Below are positions 16,716-25,951 of a stretch of 64,000 nt of DNA, piece by piece (position 1 is the first letter of the stretch; every line of letters starts with the position of its first letter). Source of the DNA: Streptomyces sp. NBC_00425 (GTDB lineage Bacteria > Actinomycetota > Actinomycetes > Streptomycetales > Streptomycetaceae). The position numbers and the translations under genes are program-made. The notes under the pieces were generated by a model that did not search any database, had not been told where the DNA came from, and worked only from the letters and a program-made list of their open reading frames with translations. The stretch is taken from assembly GCF_036030735.1 (NCBI RefSeq), contig NZ_CP107928.1, positions 2,728,001 to 2,792,000 on the forward strand. The letters run 5' to 3'.

Positions 16716-18151
16716 TCGCCCGGTTCCTCCGGTCCTACGGCAGGCTCCGGCTGGGCACCCGGCTGGCGCTCGGCCTGGGCGCGCTGTCGCTGGTGGTGTT
16801 CGCAGTGGTCGGCGCCATGCTCACCATGTACATGCGGGATTATCTCGACCACCAGCTCCGCGACCAGATCAAGCTGGTCCAGGGGGTGCAGTCCAAGGAC
16901 GCCAAGGCACACGGCATCGTGGAGCGCCAGCCGTACTACGGCTGGTACACGGCCGTCTACGACGTGTCGGCGGAGTCGGCCGTACTGCGCAAGCCGGCCG
17001 ACGTGCCCGCCGACACCACGGCGCTGACCGCCCTCGCCCGGCGGATGTCCGACTCGGACGTCGACGTCACCCGCACGGTGCGGATCGGCAGTGGCACGTA
17101 TCTGCTGCGCGCCTGTGAGGTGTCGCCCGGTGTGGTGCTGGTCAGTGCCGCGCCGACCGAGGACATCGACGGCACCATGGGCCAGCTGATCACCGTGCAG
17201 GTGGTCGCGTTCGGTCTGGCGCTGCTGGCACTGGTGGTGTTCGGGCGCCGGATGCTGAAGAACGGTCTGAAACCGCTCAGCGACATGGCGCACACCGCGC
17301 ACGGGATCGCCTCGCACGACCTGAGCGAGTCGGCGTCGCGGCTGCACCTGCGGGCGGACACCCCCGGCGGCGGGCCCGAGGTCGAGGAGCTGCGGTCGGC
17401 CTTCAACACGATGCTGGAGCACATCGACGACTCCCTCGCCGTGCGGGCGGAGGCCGAGCAGCGGCTGCGCCGCTTCGTCGCCGACGCCTCGCACGAACTG
17501 CGCACGCCGCTGATGTCAGTACGCGGTTACGCAGACCTTTTCCAGTACGCGGCCGCCAACGCCCCCGAGGAGCGCGACAAGCACCTGGCCCGGCTGCGCG
17601 CCGAGGCAGCGCGGATGGGCGTCCTCCTCGACGACCTCCTGCTGCTGGCCCGCCTCGACGCCGCCGAGGTCGAGACGCCCCTGCGGATGGAGAACGCCGA
17701 CCTCGTGGAACTGGCCGAGCAGGCGGCCGACGCGTTCCGGGCGAGTCACCCCGGGCATCCGGTGACGGTGCTTCCGGGCCCGGCGGCCGTACGGCTGAGG
17801 ATCGATCCGCATCGCATCCGCCAGGTCCTGGACAACCTCCTCACCAACGCGGCCGTGCACACCCCGGCCGGCACTCCGGTCTCGGTCGAGGTGTCCGTCT
17901 CGGCGGAGACCGTGCGGGTCCATGTCACCGACCGGGGGCCCGGCATCCCGCCCGGCGAGCGCGAAAGCGTCTTCGACCGTTTCTACCGCGTCGACAAGGC
18001 CCGCAGCCGCGACCGGGGCGGCAGCGGCCTCGGCCTCTCGGTCGCCCGCTCCCTGGTACGCGCCCACGGCGGATCACTCGAGCTGGACGACACGCCGACC
18101 GCCACGGTCTTCACAGTGACGCTGCCCCTGGCCGGGGTCGGCCCGGAGTAA
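16712..18151 (+). CDS. Sensor histidine kinase of the OmpR-type pair
   Basis: Membrane kinase of 479 residues. One membrane span at about 18-42, an extracytoplasmic sensor of about 115 residues, a second span near 160-180, HAMP, then HisKA with the phospho-accepting His in FVADASHELRTPLMSVRGY. ATPase domain: N-box QVLDNLLTNAAVHTP, G1 DRGPGIP, G2 GGSGLGLSVA. The GTG start overlaps the regulator stop by 4 bp. No signal is obvious from the sensor region (RQPYYGWYTAVYDVSAESAV). Confidence 0.95.
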   Translation: MIARFLRSYGRLRLGTRLALGLGALSLVVFAVVGAMLTMYMRDYLDHQLRDQIKLVQGVQSKDAKAHGIVERQPYYGWYTAVYDVSAESAVLRKPADVPADTTALTALARRMSDSDVDVTRTVRIGSGTYLLRACEVSPGVVLVSAAPTEDIDGTMGQLITVQVVAFGLALLALVVFGRRMLKNGLKPLSDMAHTAHGIASHDLSESASRLHLRADTPGGGPEVEELRSAFNTMLEHIDDSLAVRAEAEQRLRRFVADASHELRTPLMSVRGYADLFQYAAANAPEERDKHLARLRAEAARMGVLLDDLLLLARLDAAEVETPLRMENADLVELAEQAADAFRASHPGHPVTVLPGPAAVRLRIDPHRIRQVLDNLLTNAAVHTPAGTPVSVEVSVSAETVRVHVTDRGPGIPPGERESVFDRFYRVDKARSRDRGGSGLGLSVARSLVRAHGGSLELDDTPTATVFTVTLPLAGVGPE

Positions 18152-18634
18152 GCAAGGAAATCCGGAGGTGCCTCAGACCCGAGGGCCCCCGCGAGACACC
18201 GGAGGTGAGCCCGTGCTCGGGCCGGGTGAACCTCGGCAGGCGGCCGGGATGAACGGGGAGGGACACGGGCAGAAATCCCACAGCCGCACCGCACACCGAC
18301 TTCATCGCAACCCTGCCCCACGGCGCCGCGCCCCCACCGCGCACCACAGCCCGACCGCACCCAGGGTTCGGCCGCGCGCAGCCCCACCGCACACCAGCCC
18401 CACCGCCCCGTCTTCGGCCGCACCGCCGCTTCCACCGCCTGCCCCCACCGCACCCCGGCCCCGCTTGCACACCAGCCCCACCGCATCGCGGTCGCCCTTC
18501 GGCCCGCATTCCGTCGGCTTCCGGACACCGCACCGCCACACCGGAGGGGAACGACTCCCGTGCCCCTCCCCGAGCTCGCCCCCGATCCGTCACACCGCCG
18601 GGCGCGGTCACGACGAGGAAGGACGACGTGCGCC
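18152..18634. repeat. Intergenic C-rich region with scattered cac/ccg repeats
   Basis: 483 bp without a convincing gene. The plus strand is a pyrimidine-rich mosaic of ccccaccgcac words; GCACACCAGCCCCACCGC occurs exactly at 18389-18406 and again at 18467-18484, with a degenerate copy at 18341-18358. Open frames here have Streptomyces-like GC but no domain sense. The end of the region must hold the promoter for the next gene. Confidence 0.6.
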
Positions 18635-19651
18635 GTGTCCCTGCTGCCCCTCGAGGACCCCGTGTCCCCGCCGCCGTCGGCCATGCCGGCCTCGGACGAG
18701 CGCCGCCGCCCTTCGGCCTCGACCGCCACCCGCCGCGTCCTCGCCGTACTGCCGCTGCTGTTCCTCGCGGTGTGGGCGGCGGTCGACTGGCACGCGGTCA
18801 GCGACGGCGTGGCCCGGCTGGCCACCGCCGATCCCTGGTGGCTGCTGACGGGGCTCCTGTTCACCTATCTGGGGGCGGTCGCCGCGGCCTGCGTCCGCCA
18901 GGGAGCGATCACGGACCGGTTGCCGCCGGGCGCGCTGCTGGCCTCGCAGATCGCCGCGGGCGCCGCCAACCACGTGCTGCCCGCGAGCATCGGCGCGCAT
19001 GCGGTTACCCTGCGGTTTCTGCGGCGCGAGGGTGTTCCGCTGAACCGCGCCACCGCCTCGATCGCCCTGTACTCCCTGGTCAGGGCCGTGGCGAAGATCC
19101 CCCTGGTGCTGGTCTTCGTGCTCGCGGCCCCCACCGCCGTGCCGCCCGCGGCGGAACTGTTTCCGCAAGGTCGGGCGCTGTTTCTGGCCGCCGCTTGCCT
19201 TGTGCTGGCCCCGGTGGCGGTCGTGGCGCTGTTCGCCGTCGCACGGCCGCTGCGGCGTCCCGCCCTGGACTTCGTCCGGACGGCCCTCACCGACGCCCGG
19301 CGTCTGCACACCCGGCCCGCCCGCTTTCTGCCCCTGTGGGGCGGAGCGGCCGCGGCTCCAATGCTCCAGGCGTGCGTGGTGGCCTGCGTGGGAACCGCGC
19401 TGGGTCTGCCGCTGTCCTCGTCGCAGCTGATCTTCGCGTTCCTCGCGGCGAGCACCGCGGCCGGTGTCGTGCCCGCGCCGGGCGGCATCGGTCCGATCGA
19501 CGCGGCGCTGGTCCTCACCCTGGCCGGATACGGCACCCCGCTGCCCCTCGCCACGGCGACCGTCATCGGCTACCGGGTGCTGACGGTCTGGGCGCCGCTG
19601 TTGCCGGGCATGCTGGTGCTGTCGGCGATGGTGCAGCGCGGACGGCTGTGA
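18635..19651 (+). CDS. Flippase-like integral membrane protein (lysylphosphatidylglycerol synthase membrane-domain/YbhN family)
   Basis: Hydrophobic protein of about 338 residues with eight or so predicted spans. The family signature is present: NHVLPASIGAHAVTLRFLRREG near one third and VVPAPGGIGPIDAALVLTLAGYG near the end. The catalytic lysyl-transferase domain of MprF is absent, so this is the stand-alone membrane unit often linked to lipid translocation; its substrate is not known. GTG at 18635 is chosen because AGGAAGGA lies about 12 nt upstream; GTG at 18662 is an alternative. Confidence 0.82.
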   Translation: MSLLPLEDPVSPPPSAMPASDERRRPSASTATRRVLAVLPLLFLAVWAAVDWHAVSDGVARLATADPWWLLTGLLFTYLGAVAAACVRQGAITDRLPPGALLASQIAAGAANHVLPASIGAHAVTLRFLRREGVPLNRATASIALYSLVRAVAKIPLVLVFVLAAPTAVPPAAELFPQGRALFLAAACLVLAPVAVVALFAVARPLRRPALDFVRTALTDARRLHTRPARFLPLWGGAAAAPMLQACVVACVGTALGLPLSSSQLIFAFLAASTAAGVVPAPGGIGPIDAALVLTLAGYGTPLPLATATVIGYRVLTVWAPLLPGMLVLSAMVQRGRL

Positions 19652-19761
19652 GCCCCACCGGCACCACAGCGCGCGGCAGGCAAGCACCGTCGGCACCCCG
19701 CCCGAGCGGGGCCCGCCACCCCGTCACACCGCACCCGCCACACCCCACCGCACCCAGCACC

Positions 19762-19781
19762 CGGCGCCACACCGGGCGCCG
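19762..19781. terminator. Candidate bidirectional terminator between convergent genes
   Basis: CGGCGCC (19762-19768) pairs with GGCGCCG (19775-19781) around a 6-nt loop, midway in the 228-bp gap between the flippase-like gene and msrB. The remainder is cac/ccg-rich and carries no gene that I can see. Confidence 0.45.
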
Positions 19782-19879
19782 CGCCGACACCACACGCGTC
19801 ACGCCTGTCGCGCCCGCCACCTCAGCCACAGCGCTAGCGGGCAGGGGTACCGGCAGCCGCAACGGCACCGACAGCGGCG

Positions 19880-20284
19880 TCAGTCTTCCGCCGCCAGCCG
19901 CAGGGAGACGCTGTTGATGCAGTACCGCTGGTCGGTAGGGGTCTGGTACCCCTCGCCGGCGAACACGTGTCCGAGGTGGGACCCGCAGCGGGCGCACCGC
20001 ACCTCGGTGCGCAGCATCCCGTGCGAGCGGTCCTCGATCAGTTCCACGGCGTCGCTGTCCTTCGGGTCGAAGAACGACGGCCAGCCGCAGTGGGAGTCGA
20101 ACTTGGTGTCGGAGGTGAACAGTTCGGCGCCGCAGGCCCGGCAGGAGTAGACGCCCTGGGTCTTGGTGTCGGTGTACTCGCCGGTGAACGCGGGCTCGGT
20201 CGCGGCCTGGCGCAGGACGGCGTACTCGGCCGGCGTCAGCTCCGCCCGCCACTGCTCGTCCGGCTTTTCGACGTCGTACGACAT
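19880..20284 (-). CDS. msrB: Peptide-methionine (R)-S-oxide reductase
   Basis: Repairs oxidised methionine (R-sulfoxide) in the cytoplasm. At 134 residues it is full length. Zinc-binding CxxC pairs are in YSCRACGAELF and VRCARCGSHLGHVF, the substrate pocket in DSHCGWPSFFDP, and the catalytic Cys in QRYCINSVSLRL at the C-terminus. It lies 13 bp after murC on the same strand, so the two are probably co-transcribed. Confidence 0.97.
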   Translation of the reverse strand: MSYDVEKPDEQWRAELTPAEYAVLRQAATEPAFTGEYTDTKTQGVYSCRACGAELFTSDTKFDSHCGWPSFFDPKDSDAVELIEDRSHGMLRTEVRCARCGSHLGHVFAGEGYQTPTDQRYCINSVSLRLAAED

Positions 20285-20297
20285 GAGCCTCAGCCCC

Positions 20298-21683
20298 TCA
20301 CTGGGAAAGACGGTCCAGAATGCGCGGGCCCAGGTCCGTCACGTCGCCTGCGCCCATGGTGAGAACGAGATCACCGGCCTTCGCCATTCCCGCGATCACG
20401 GCGGGCGCCCCGTCCTTGTCGTGGACGGCCGTCACGTCGGCGCCCGCGGCCCGCGCGGCGTCGATGATCAGCTCGCTGGTGACGCCCGGGATCGGGTCCT
20501 CGCGGGCCGGGTAGATGTCCAGGACGACGGAGGCGTCCGCCAGAGCCAGCGCCTGCCCCATCTCCGTGCCCAGTTCCTGCGTACGGGAGAACAGGTGCGG
20601 CTGGAAGAGGACGAGGATGCGGGCGTCGCCGACCGCCGCGCGCATCGCTTCCAGGTCGGCCGTCATCTCCGTCGGGTGGTGGGCGTACGAGTCGACGACC
20701 TGCACGCCCGCCGCCTCGCCCTTGAGCTGCAGCCGGCGCTTGACGCCCGTGTAGGCGGCCAGGGCGGAGGCGAGCTCGGCGGCCGGAACGCCCAGCGCGA
20801 CGCCCGCCGCCAGCGCGGCGACGGCGTTGTGGGCGTAGTGGCGGCCGGGAACGGAGACGGTGAAGGTGAGCTGCTCCCCGTCGAGCAGGACGGTCACCTC
20901 GCTCTTCAGCCCCTGCGGGACGACGGACAGCACCCGCACGTCGGCGTCCTCGGCCTCGCCGTAGGTCACCGTCCGCACGCCCTCGACGCGCCGGGTCAGC
21001 TCCCGCGCGCCCTCGTGGTCGGCGGCGATCACCAGGGTGCCGCCGGGCACGATCTTCCGGGCGAAGGTCTCGAAGGACTCGTAGATCTCGTCGATCGAGG
21101 CGTAGTTCGCGTGGTGGTCGAGCTCGACGTTGAGGACGATGGCGACCTCGGGCGCGTACTTGTGGAAGCTGCGGTCCGATTCGTCCGCCTCGGCGACGAA
21201 GATGTCGCCCTCGCCGTGCAGCGCGTTGGAGCCGGGGGCGTCCAGGTCGCCGCCGATCGCGTACGAGGGCCGCAGCCCGAGCTCGCTCAGCGAGACCGCC
21301 AGCATGGACGTGGTCGTCGTCTTGCCGTGCGTGCCGGCGACGGCGATCGGACGCAGTCCGTCCATCAGTCGGGCGAGCGCGTCCGAGCGGTGGACCACCG
21401 GGATGCCCAGTTCGGCCGCGCGGGCGAGTTCGGGGTTGTCCGCGCGGATCGCCGAGGAGACGACCACGCAGCTCGCGTCGTCGGCCAGGTGCTCGGCCGC
21501 GTGCCCGATGTGCACGGTCGCGCCGAGCGCCCGCAGCGCCGCCGCGGTCTCCGACTCCTTGGCGTCGCTGCCGGCGACCATCGCCCCGCGCTGCGCGAGG
21601 ATCTTCGCGATGCCCGACATCCCGGCCCCGCCGATGCCGATGAAGTGCGGTCGGTCCATGGCGGTAGGAAGGCCGGGTGCCAT
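20298..21683 (-). CDS. murC: UDP-N-acetylmuramate--L-alanine ligase
   Basis: Adds L-Ala to UDP-MurNAc, the first peptide step of peptidoglycan synthesis. It has 461 residues from the ATG at 21683 (ctggag 11 nt upstream). Motifs: FIGIGGAGMSGIAKI near residue 14, ATP loop VAGTHGKTTTTSML near 115, EADESDRSF, NVELDHHANY, and VVDSYAHHPTEM. Its isolation from the division-wall cluster is usual in Streptomyces. Followed by msrB. Confidence 0.97.
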   Translation of the reverse strand: MAPGLPTAMDRPHFIGIGGAGMSGIAKILAQRGAMVAGSDAKESETAAALRALGATVHIGHAAEHLADDASCVVVSSAIRADNPELARAAELGIPVVHRSDALARLMDGLRPIAVAGTHGKTTTTSMLAVSLSELGLRPSYAIGGDLDAPGSNALHGEGDIFVAEADESDRSFHKYAPEVAIVLNVELDHHANYASIDEIYESFETFARKIVPGGTLVIAADHEGARELTRRVEGVRTVTYGEAEDADVRVLSVVPQGLKSEVTVLLDGEQLTFTVSVPGRHYAHNAVAALAAGVALGVPAAELASALAAYTGVKRRLQLKGEAAGVQVVDSYAHHPTEMTADLEAMRAAVGDARILVLFQPHLFSRTQELGTEMGQALALADASVVLDIYPAREDPIPGVTSELIIDAARAAGADVTAVHDKDGAPAVIAGMAKAGDLVLTMGAGDVTDLGPRILDRLSQ

Positions 21684-22041
21684 GTGCGTGTCTCCAGGGT
21701 GCGCTACGACGGTGAACGCGCCCCAGCCTATGGGGTCCGACCGACCGCACGGCCCCAGGGGCGCGGAGAACCCCGAGCCCGCCCCCGTACGGCCCGCGCC
21801 GGGGACCGTCACGGCGCCGTCAGCACCGTCGCGCCGTCCGAGCCCTCCGCCGTCCGAGCCCTCCGCCGTCCGCGCCGTCGACTCGCCGCACCCACCGCTG
21901 CCGCGACCATGGTCCTGCAGCCTCTACGGCCCCTGCAGCCCCTGCAGCCGCTACCGACACGACCCGCACCCCGCACAACGCGTCCTGCGGCCCGTTCCCT
22001 GCGTCCCGCGGTCGTGTCCTGTGCCACGCGGTCGCCCGTCT
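21684..22041. other. Intergenic region with short direct repeats
   Basis: 358 bp with no supported gene. It contains two adjacent copies of ccgtccgagccctccg (about 21835-21866) plus a partial third, then a cluster of ctgcag words (about 21918-21950). The murC promoter is expected at the low-coordinate end. Confidence 0.55.
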
Positions 22042-22515
22042 CTACGCCTTGCTGTGCGAGAACAGCTTCAGCACCGGGACGCCCACCTTGTGCCGGGCCC
22101 GGGAGGCCCAGTCCCGGTGGAAGAACTCCTCCACGTAGTGCGGATCCGTCAGCACGATCACCTCGTCCGCCCCCACCTCCGCCACCAGCGACTTCAGCGC
22201 GTCCAGCGGATGGTCCTCCACCAGACGCCCCACCGCCGGGCTGCCGGAGGCCTGCAGCGCCTGGAGCGACACCTCCAGCGCCCGCACGCCGAAGCCCTTC
22301 GCCTCGTCCCCTTCCGGCGTCTCGCGCTCACGGGCGGCCTCGTCCAGCTCGCCGAGGGCGACGTCGTCGATGGCCCTCAGCAGCCGGTCGGCCTGGTCGC
22401 CGCGCGGCTGGAGCAGTACGTGGAAGGCGACCTGCTCGTCCCCGTGCAAGGTGGTGACGAACTCCACGTCGGCGGACGTCAGGGCCTTCTCGATCATCAA
22501 AACGCTTGTGAACAC
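22042..22515 (-). CDS. Conserved hypothetical protein, alpha/beta fold
   Basis: A 157-residue cytoplasmic protein that I do not recognise with certainty. It alternates strands and helices (VEFVTTLHGDEQVAFHVLLQ, then LKSLVAEVGADEVIVLTDPH) and ends in RHKVGVPVLKLFSHSKA, somewhat like universal-stress or Rossmann-type small proteins; no catalytic motif is evident. The GTG at 22515 is taken as start; an ATG at 22497 is possible. It stands alone between murC and the RibD-like gene on the same strand. Confidence 0.7.
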   Translation of the reverse strand: MFTSVLMIEKALTSADVEFVTTLHGDEQVAFHVLLQPRGDQADRLLRAIDDVALGELDEAARERETPEGDEAKGFGVRALEVSLQALQASGSPAVGRLVEDHPLDALKSLVAEVGADEVIVLTDPHYVEEFFHRDWASRARHKVGVPVLKLFSHSKA

Positions 22516-22715
22516 CGGCGCCCCATTCTCTGCGAGGACCCCCGTGGCCCTCTGTCCTCCGTGGGCCGTTCATGGCCCTGCGGAAACCATCCTTCCCCGT
22601 GATCGCACGGGTACTGCGAGATTCAGTGTGCCCGCCGGGCACCAAACGGAACGGATGACTCCACCTATTCGGGCCCCGATCGGACCGTCGGCGGCGATCG
22701 AACCCGTTTGCGGCG

Positions 22716-23543
22716 TCACGGCCGCCGGTACCTGCAGAACAGGAAACCCTCCTCCTCCAGCAGGGACGCCAGGGCGAACCGCCGCGGTACCGCGACCGAC
22801 GGTCCGCCCGCGATCCGCTGGGCGTCTCCGGCGGTGAGCATCGGGGCGACGGTCAGGCACAGCTCGTCCAGCGCTCCGGCGGCCACGAACTGCCCCAACA
22901 GCCTCGGCCCGCCCTCGGTCAGCAGCCGGGTGTGCCCGAGCGCGCCGAGCGCCTGCACGGCCCGGGCCGGCTCCACGCCCATGCCGTCCCCGGCGATCAC
23001 CACCCGCACACCCGCCTTCTCCGCGGTCGCCACCCTGTCGGGCGCGGCCCCCGCCCCGGTCAGGATCAGGGTCGGGACCAGCGGCGACGTGAACAGCGGG
23101 AGGGAGAAGTCGAGATCGAGGCCGGCCGTGACCACCGCGACGGCGGGGGCGGGCGCCTGCCCGGCCGCCGCGCGGCGCGCCGCGAACTCGGCACGCGCGC
23201 GTGCGGGGCGGTACCCCTCGAGCCGGACGGTTTCCGCGCCGACGACCACCACGTCCGCGAGCCCTCGCAGGGTGCCGAAGATCCGCATGTCGGCGGCGGT
23301 GGAGATGGGCTGGGAGCGCCCGTCGTGCTGGGCGGCGCCGTCGAGGGTGGACACCATGTTGGCCCGCAGCCAGGGCCGCGGCTCGCCGGGCCGGGTCTGC
23401 GGGTAGGCGTAGGCCTCGGCGAGTTCGTCGAGGCTCCACTCCCGGTCCGCGCCGGCCTCACCTCCCTCGCCGGGGGCCCCGAGCGGGCCGCCGCCGGAGC
23501 CGGTCGTCGCTGTCTGGTCGGTCACAGGGAACAGCCGTCGCAT
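22716..23543 (-). CDS. Pyrimidine reductase family protein (RibD C-terminal/dihydrofolate-reductase-like)
   Basis: Stand-alone NADPH-dependent reductase domain of 275 residues. Seen: RPWLRANMVSTLDGAA, RIFGTLRGLADVVVVGAETV, LLTEGGPRLLGQF, LCLTVAPML. This is the RibD-C pattern. Members act on ribosylamino-pyrimidines of riboflavin synthesis or related substrates, but lacking a deaminase domain and a rib operon its substrate is open. The ATG at 23543 is only 37 bp from the divergent zapE start. Confidence 0.85.
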   Translation of the reverse strand: MRRLFPVTDQTATTGSGGGPLGAPGEGGEAGADREWSLDELAEAYAYPQTRPGEPRPWLRANMVSTLDGAAQHDGRSQPISTAADMRIFGTLRGLADVVVVGAETVRLEGYRPARARAEFAARRAAAGQAPAPAVAVVTAGLDLDFSLPLFTSPLVPTLILTGAGAAPDRVATAEKAGVRVVIAGDGMGVEPARAVQALGALGHTRLLTEGGPRLLGQFVAAGALDELCLTVAPMLTAGDAQRIAGGPSVAVPRRFALASLLEEEGFLFCRYRRP

Positions 23544-23580
23544 GCCAGGCAGTCTGGCACGCCCCGTAGCATGGGGAACC
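23544..23580. promoter_or_regulatory. 37-bp divergent spacer with probable leaderless promoter for zapE
   Basis: TAGCAT (23567-23572) lies 8 bp before the GTG at 23581, the spacing expected when transcription starts at the initiation codon. There is no ribosome-binding site. The RibD-like gene starts at the other end, so the two promoters must overlap. Confidence 0.5.
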
Positions 23581-24687
23581 GTGTCGTCCTCCTCCGCCGC
23601 CCCCGGCCTCAGCCCGATAGCCGACGCGTCGCCGGCCTCCCTCTGCGCCCGGCAGCCGCACGTCCCCGCGGACCGCCTGGTCGCCGAGATGGTGCCGCCG
23701 CCCCGGTTCGACTCGGTCCGCTTCAGCACCTACCTGCCGGACCCGAACCAGCCCAGCCAGACGCAGGCGGTCGGCGTCCTCGAGGGTTTCGCGGCCGGAC
23801 TCGGCGGTGCGCACGCCACGGGCGCCGCCCGCCGGGGGTTCCTCGGCCTCGGCCGGCCGAAGGCTCCCCGGACGCCCGCCGGGCCGCGCGGCGTGTACCT
23901 CGACGGCGGCTACGGCGTCGGCAAGACCCACCTCCTGGCGTCCCTGTGGCACGCGACCCCGGCGGAGCCCGCCCTCAAGGCGTTCGGCACGTTCGTCGAG
24001 CTGACCAACCTCGTCGGCGCCCTGGGCTTCCAGCAGACGGTGCGCACGCTCTCCGGGCACCGGCTGCTGTGCATCGACGAGTTCGAGCTGGACGACCCGG
24101 GCGACACCGTTCTCGTCTCCACGCTGCTCGGCAAGCTGGTCGAGGCCGGTGTGGCGCTCGCCGCGACCTCCAACACGCTGCCCGGCAAGCTGGGCGAGGG
24201 CCGGTTCGCGGCGGCCGACTTCCTGCGGGAGATCCAGGGCCTGTCGGCGCAGTTCCGCGCCCTGCGCATCGACGGCGAGGACTACCGTCACCGCGGCCTG
24301 CCCGAGGCTCCGGCGCCGTACTCCGACGAGCAGGTGGCGAAGGCGGCGTACGCCACGGAGGGCGCCTCGCTCGACGACTTCCCGCACCTGTTGGAGCATC
24401 TCGCGAAGGTCCACCCGAGCCGCTACGGCGCGCTGACGGACGGCCTGAAGGCGGTCTGCCTCACGGACGTGCAGCCGGTGCCCGACCAGTCCACGGCGCT
24501 GCGGCTGGTGGTTCTGGCCGACCGGCTCTACGACCGCGAGGTCCCGGTGCTGGCCTCGGGAGCCCCCTTCGACCGGCTCTTCAGCGAGGAGATGCTGAAC
24601 GGCGGGTACCGCAAGAAGTACTTCCGCGCGATATCCCGGCTGACCGCGCTGGCCCGCGACGCCAAGTCGCTCGTCAAGCCCGATTAG
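23581..24687 (+). CDS. zapE: Cell division protein ZapE/AFG1-like ATPase
   Basis: AAA-type P-loop ATPase of 368 residues. Walker A: LDGGYGVGKTHLLASLWH near residue 110; Walker B: LLCIDEFELDD near 165; sensor region AATSNTLPGKLGEGRF; C-terminal arm FSEEMLNGGYRKKYFRAISR. In other bacteria ZapE associates with the divisome and its eukaryotic homologue AFG1 with mitochondrial protein quality control; the actinobacterial role is inferred. A GTG start without a leader is preferred over ATG 23542. Confidence 0.92.
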   Translation: MSSSSAAPGLSPIADASPASLCARQPHVPADRLVAEMVPPPRFDSVRFSTYLPDPNQPSQTQAVGVLEGFAAGLGGAHATGAARRGFLGLGRPKAPRTPAGPRGVYLDGGYGVGKTHLLASLWHATPAEPALKAFGTFVELTNLVGALGFQQTVRTLSGHRLLCIDEFELDDPGDTVLVSTLLGKLVEAGVALAATSNTLPGKLGEGRFAAADFLREIQGLSAQFRALRIDGEDYRHRGLPEAPAPYSDEQVAKAAYATEGASLDDFPHLLEHLAKVHPSRYGALTDGLKAVCLTDVQPVPDQSTALRLVVLADRLYDREVPVLASGAPFDRLFSEEMLNGGYRKKYFRAISRLTALARDAKSLVKPD

Positions 24688-24771
24688 ACGATCTCGGCCG
24701 TCCGGGTCAAGAGCCGGTTCGCGCCACACTTCCCGCTCTTTTCAGGCGCACTTCATCTGGAAACGTCGAGT

Positions 24772-24799
24772 TAACCCTGCAAACAACTTTGCAGGGTTA
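24772..24799. terminator. Near-perfect AT-rich hairpin after zapE
   Basis: TAACCCTGCAAA (24772-24783) pairs perfectly with TTTGCAGGGTTA (24788-24799) over a 4-nt loop, followed by ccttgtttcttg. Unusually for this genome the stem has an AT end and a T-rich tail, like an intrinsic terminator. It begins 85 bp after the zapE stop and 73 bp before the next start, so an operator role for the next gene is the alternative. Confidence 0.65.
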
Positions 24800-24871
24800 C
24801 CTTGTTTCTTGACCAGCCGTTGACCAACCGTTGGTCCGGACTAGATGTGTGCGATGGTCGGAGGGAGGCGC

Positions 24872-25279
24872 ATGTTCCGAGGTACGTCGGCCCGTGCCGT
24901 GATCTCGCTCCTCGCCGCCGTCCTGCTGGCCCTCCCGTTCTTCGCGCCGACGCCTTCCTTCGCAACCGCGCACACAGTGCGTCATGCCGAGGCCAAAGCC
25001 CAGCCCGGAATCACCCTCTCCGCCAAGACGCTGCGCCACGAGAAGGTCACCGCGCGCGACTGCGACCGTCCCGGCGGTCCCGCCGACCCACGTCGCACCC
25101 GCGACCGTCACCGGGTCACCGCCTGCGCCGCTTCGGCTCCCCACGAGCCCGAGCGCGCGTCGTCGGCGCAGGACCCCGCGGCCGCGCACCGACAGGCCCG
25201 GCCCGGCGATCCCCGGCACCGCACATCGAGATCCTCGACGTCCCACTCCCCGGCGGCACTCCAGGTCTTCCGCTGCTGA
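24872..25279 (+). CDS. Small secreted hypothetical protein
   Basis: A 135-residue protein with a clear signal peptide (ARAVISLLAAVLLALPFFA, predicted cleavage after PSFA). The mature part is basic, rich in Arg, His, Pro and Ser, with three Cys and no recognisable domain. ATG at 24872 follows GGAGGGAGG (24859-24867). It precedes carbonic anhydrase by 90 bp on the same strand. Function unknown. Confidence 0.65.
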   Translation: MFRGTSARAVISLLAAVLLALPFFAPTPSFATAHTVRHAEAKAQPGITLSAKTLRHEKVTARDCDRPGGPADPRRTRDRHRVTACAASAPHEPERASSAQDPAAAHRQARPGDPRHRTSRSSTSHSPAALQVFRC

Positions 25280-25369
25280 GCGGACGGAACAGAGCAACAG
25301 TCCCCCACCTGTCCTGTGTCCTGCACGTCCGACGCGCCCCCACGGCGCGCCAGGAGGAGTCACCACGTC

Positions 25370-25951
25370 ATGCAGCCCCTCATCGACAACGCCCGTTCCT
25401 TCGGACAGCGCCCTGAGGAGTTCGCCCGGCTTGCCGAAGGCCAGTCCCCGCAGGTCCTCTTCATCACCTGCTCCGATTCGCGGGTCGTTCCCGCGCTGAT
25501 CACGGGCGCCCGGCCCGGCGAGCTCTTCGAGCTGCGCACCGCGGGCAACATCGTGCCCCCCTACGGCTCCGACCGCCCCACCGGCGAGGCCGCCACCATC
25601 GAGTACGCCGTGGAAGTGCTCGGCGTCCAGGACATCGTGGTCTGCGGCCACTCGCACTGCGGCGCCGTCGGCGCACTGGTGCGCGGCGACGATCTCGACG
25701 GCGTGCCCGCCGTGCGCGACTGGCTGGCGCACGCCGCCGGCGAGCCCGGCGCCGCCGATCCCGACGACCCGACGGTCATGCGCGCGGTCCAGCACCACGT
25801 GCTCGCCCAGGTGCTGCGGCTGCGCTCGTACCCGTGCGTGGAGAAGCGGCTGGCCGACGGCCGGCTGCGGGTGCGCGGCTGGTACTACGAGGTGCACACC
25901 GGCGCGGTACGCGAACACCGCGTCGACACCGACGGCTTCGAAGCCCTGTGA
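25370..25951 (+). CDS. Beta-carbonic anhydrase
   Basis: Interconverts CO2 and bicarbonate. At 193 residues with AGGAGG before the ATG it is full length. Zinc and catalytic residues are visible: CSDSR (Cys34, Asp36, Arg38), GNIVPPYG, and CGHSHCGAVGA carrying the His and second Cys ligands. The stop overlaps the SulP start (GTGA), so enzyme and transporter are made together, the usual arrangement for bicarbonate uptake. Confidence 0.95.
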   Translation: MQPLIDNARSFGQRPEEFARLAEGQSPQVLFITCSDSRVVPALITGARPGELFELRTAGNIVPPYGSDRPTGEAATIEYAVEVLGVQDIVVCGHSHCGAVGALVRGDDLDGVPAVRDWLAHAAGEPGAADPDDPTVMRAVQHHVLAQVLRLRSYPCVEKRLADGRLRVRGWYYEVHTGAVREHRVDTDGFEAL

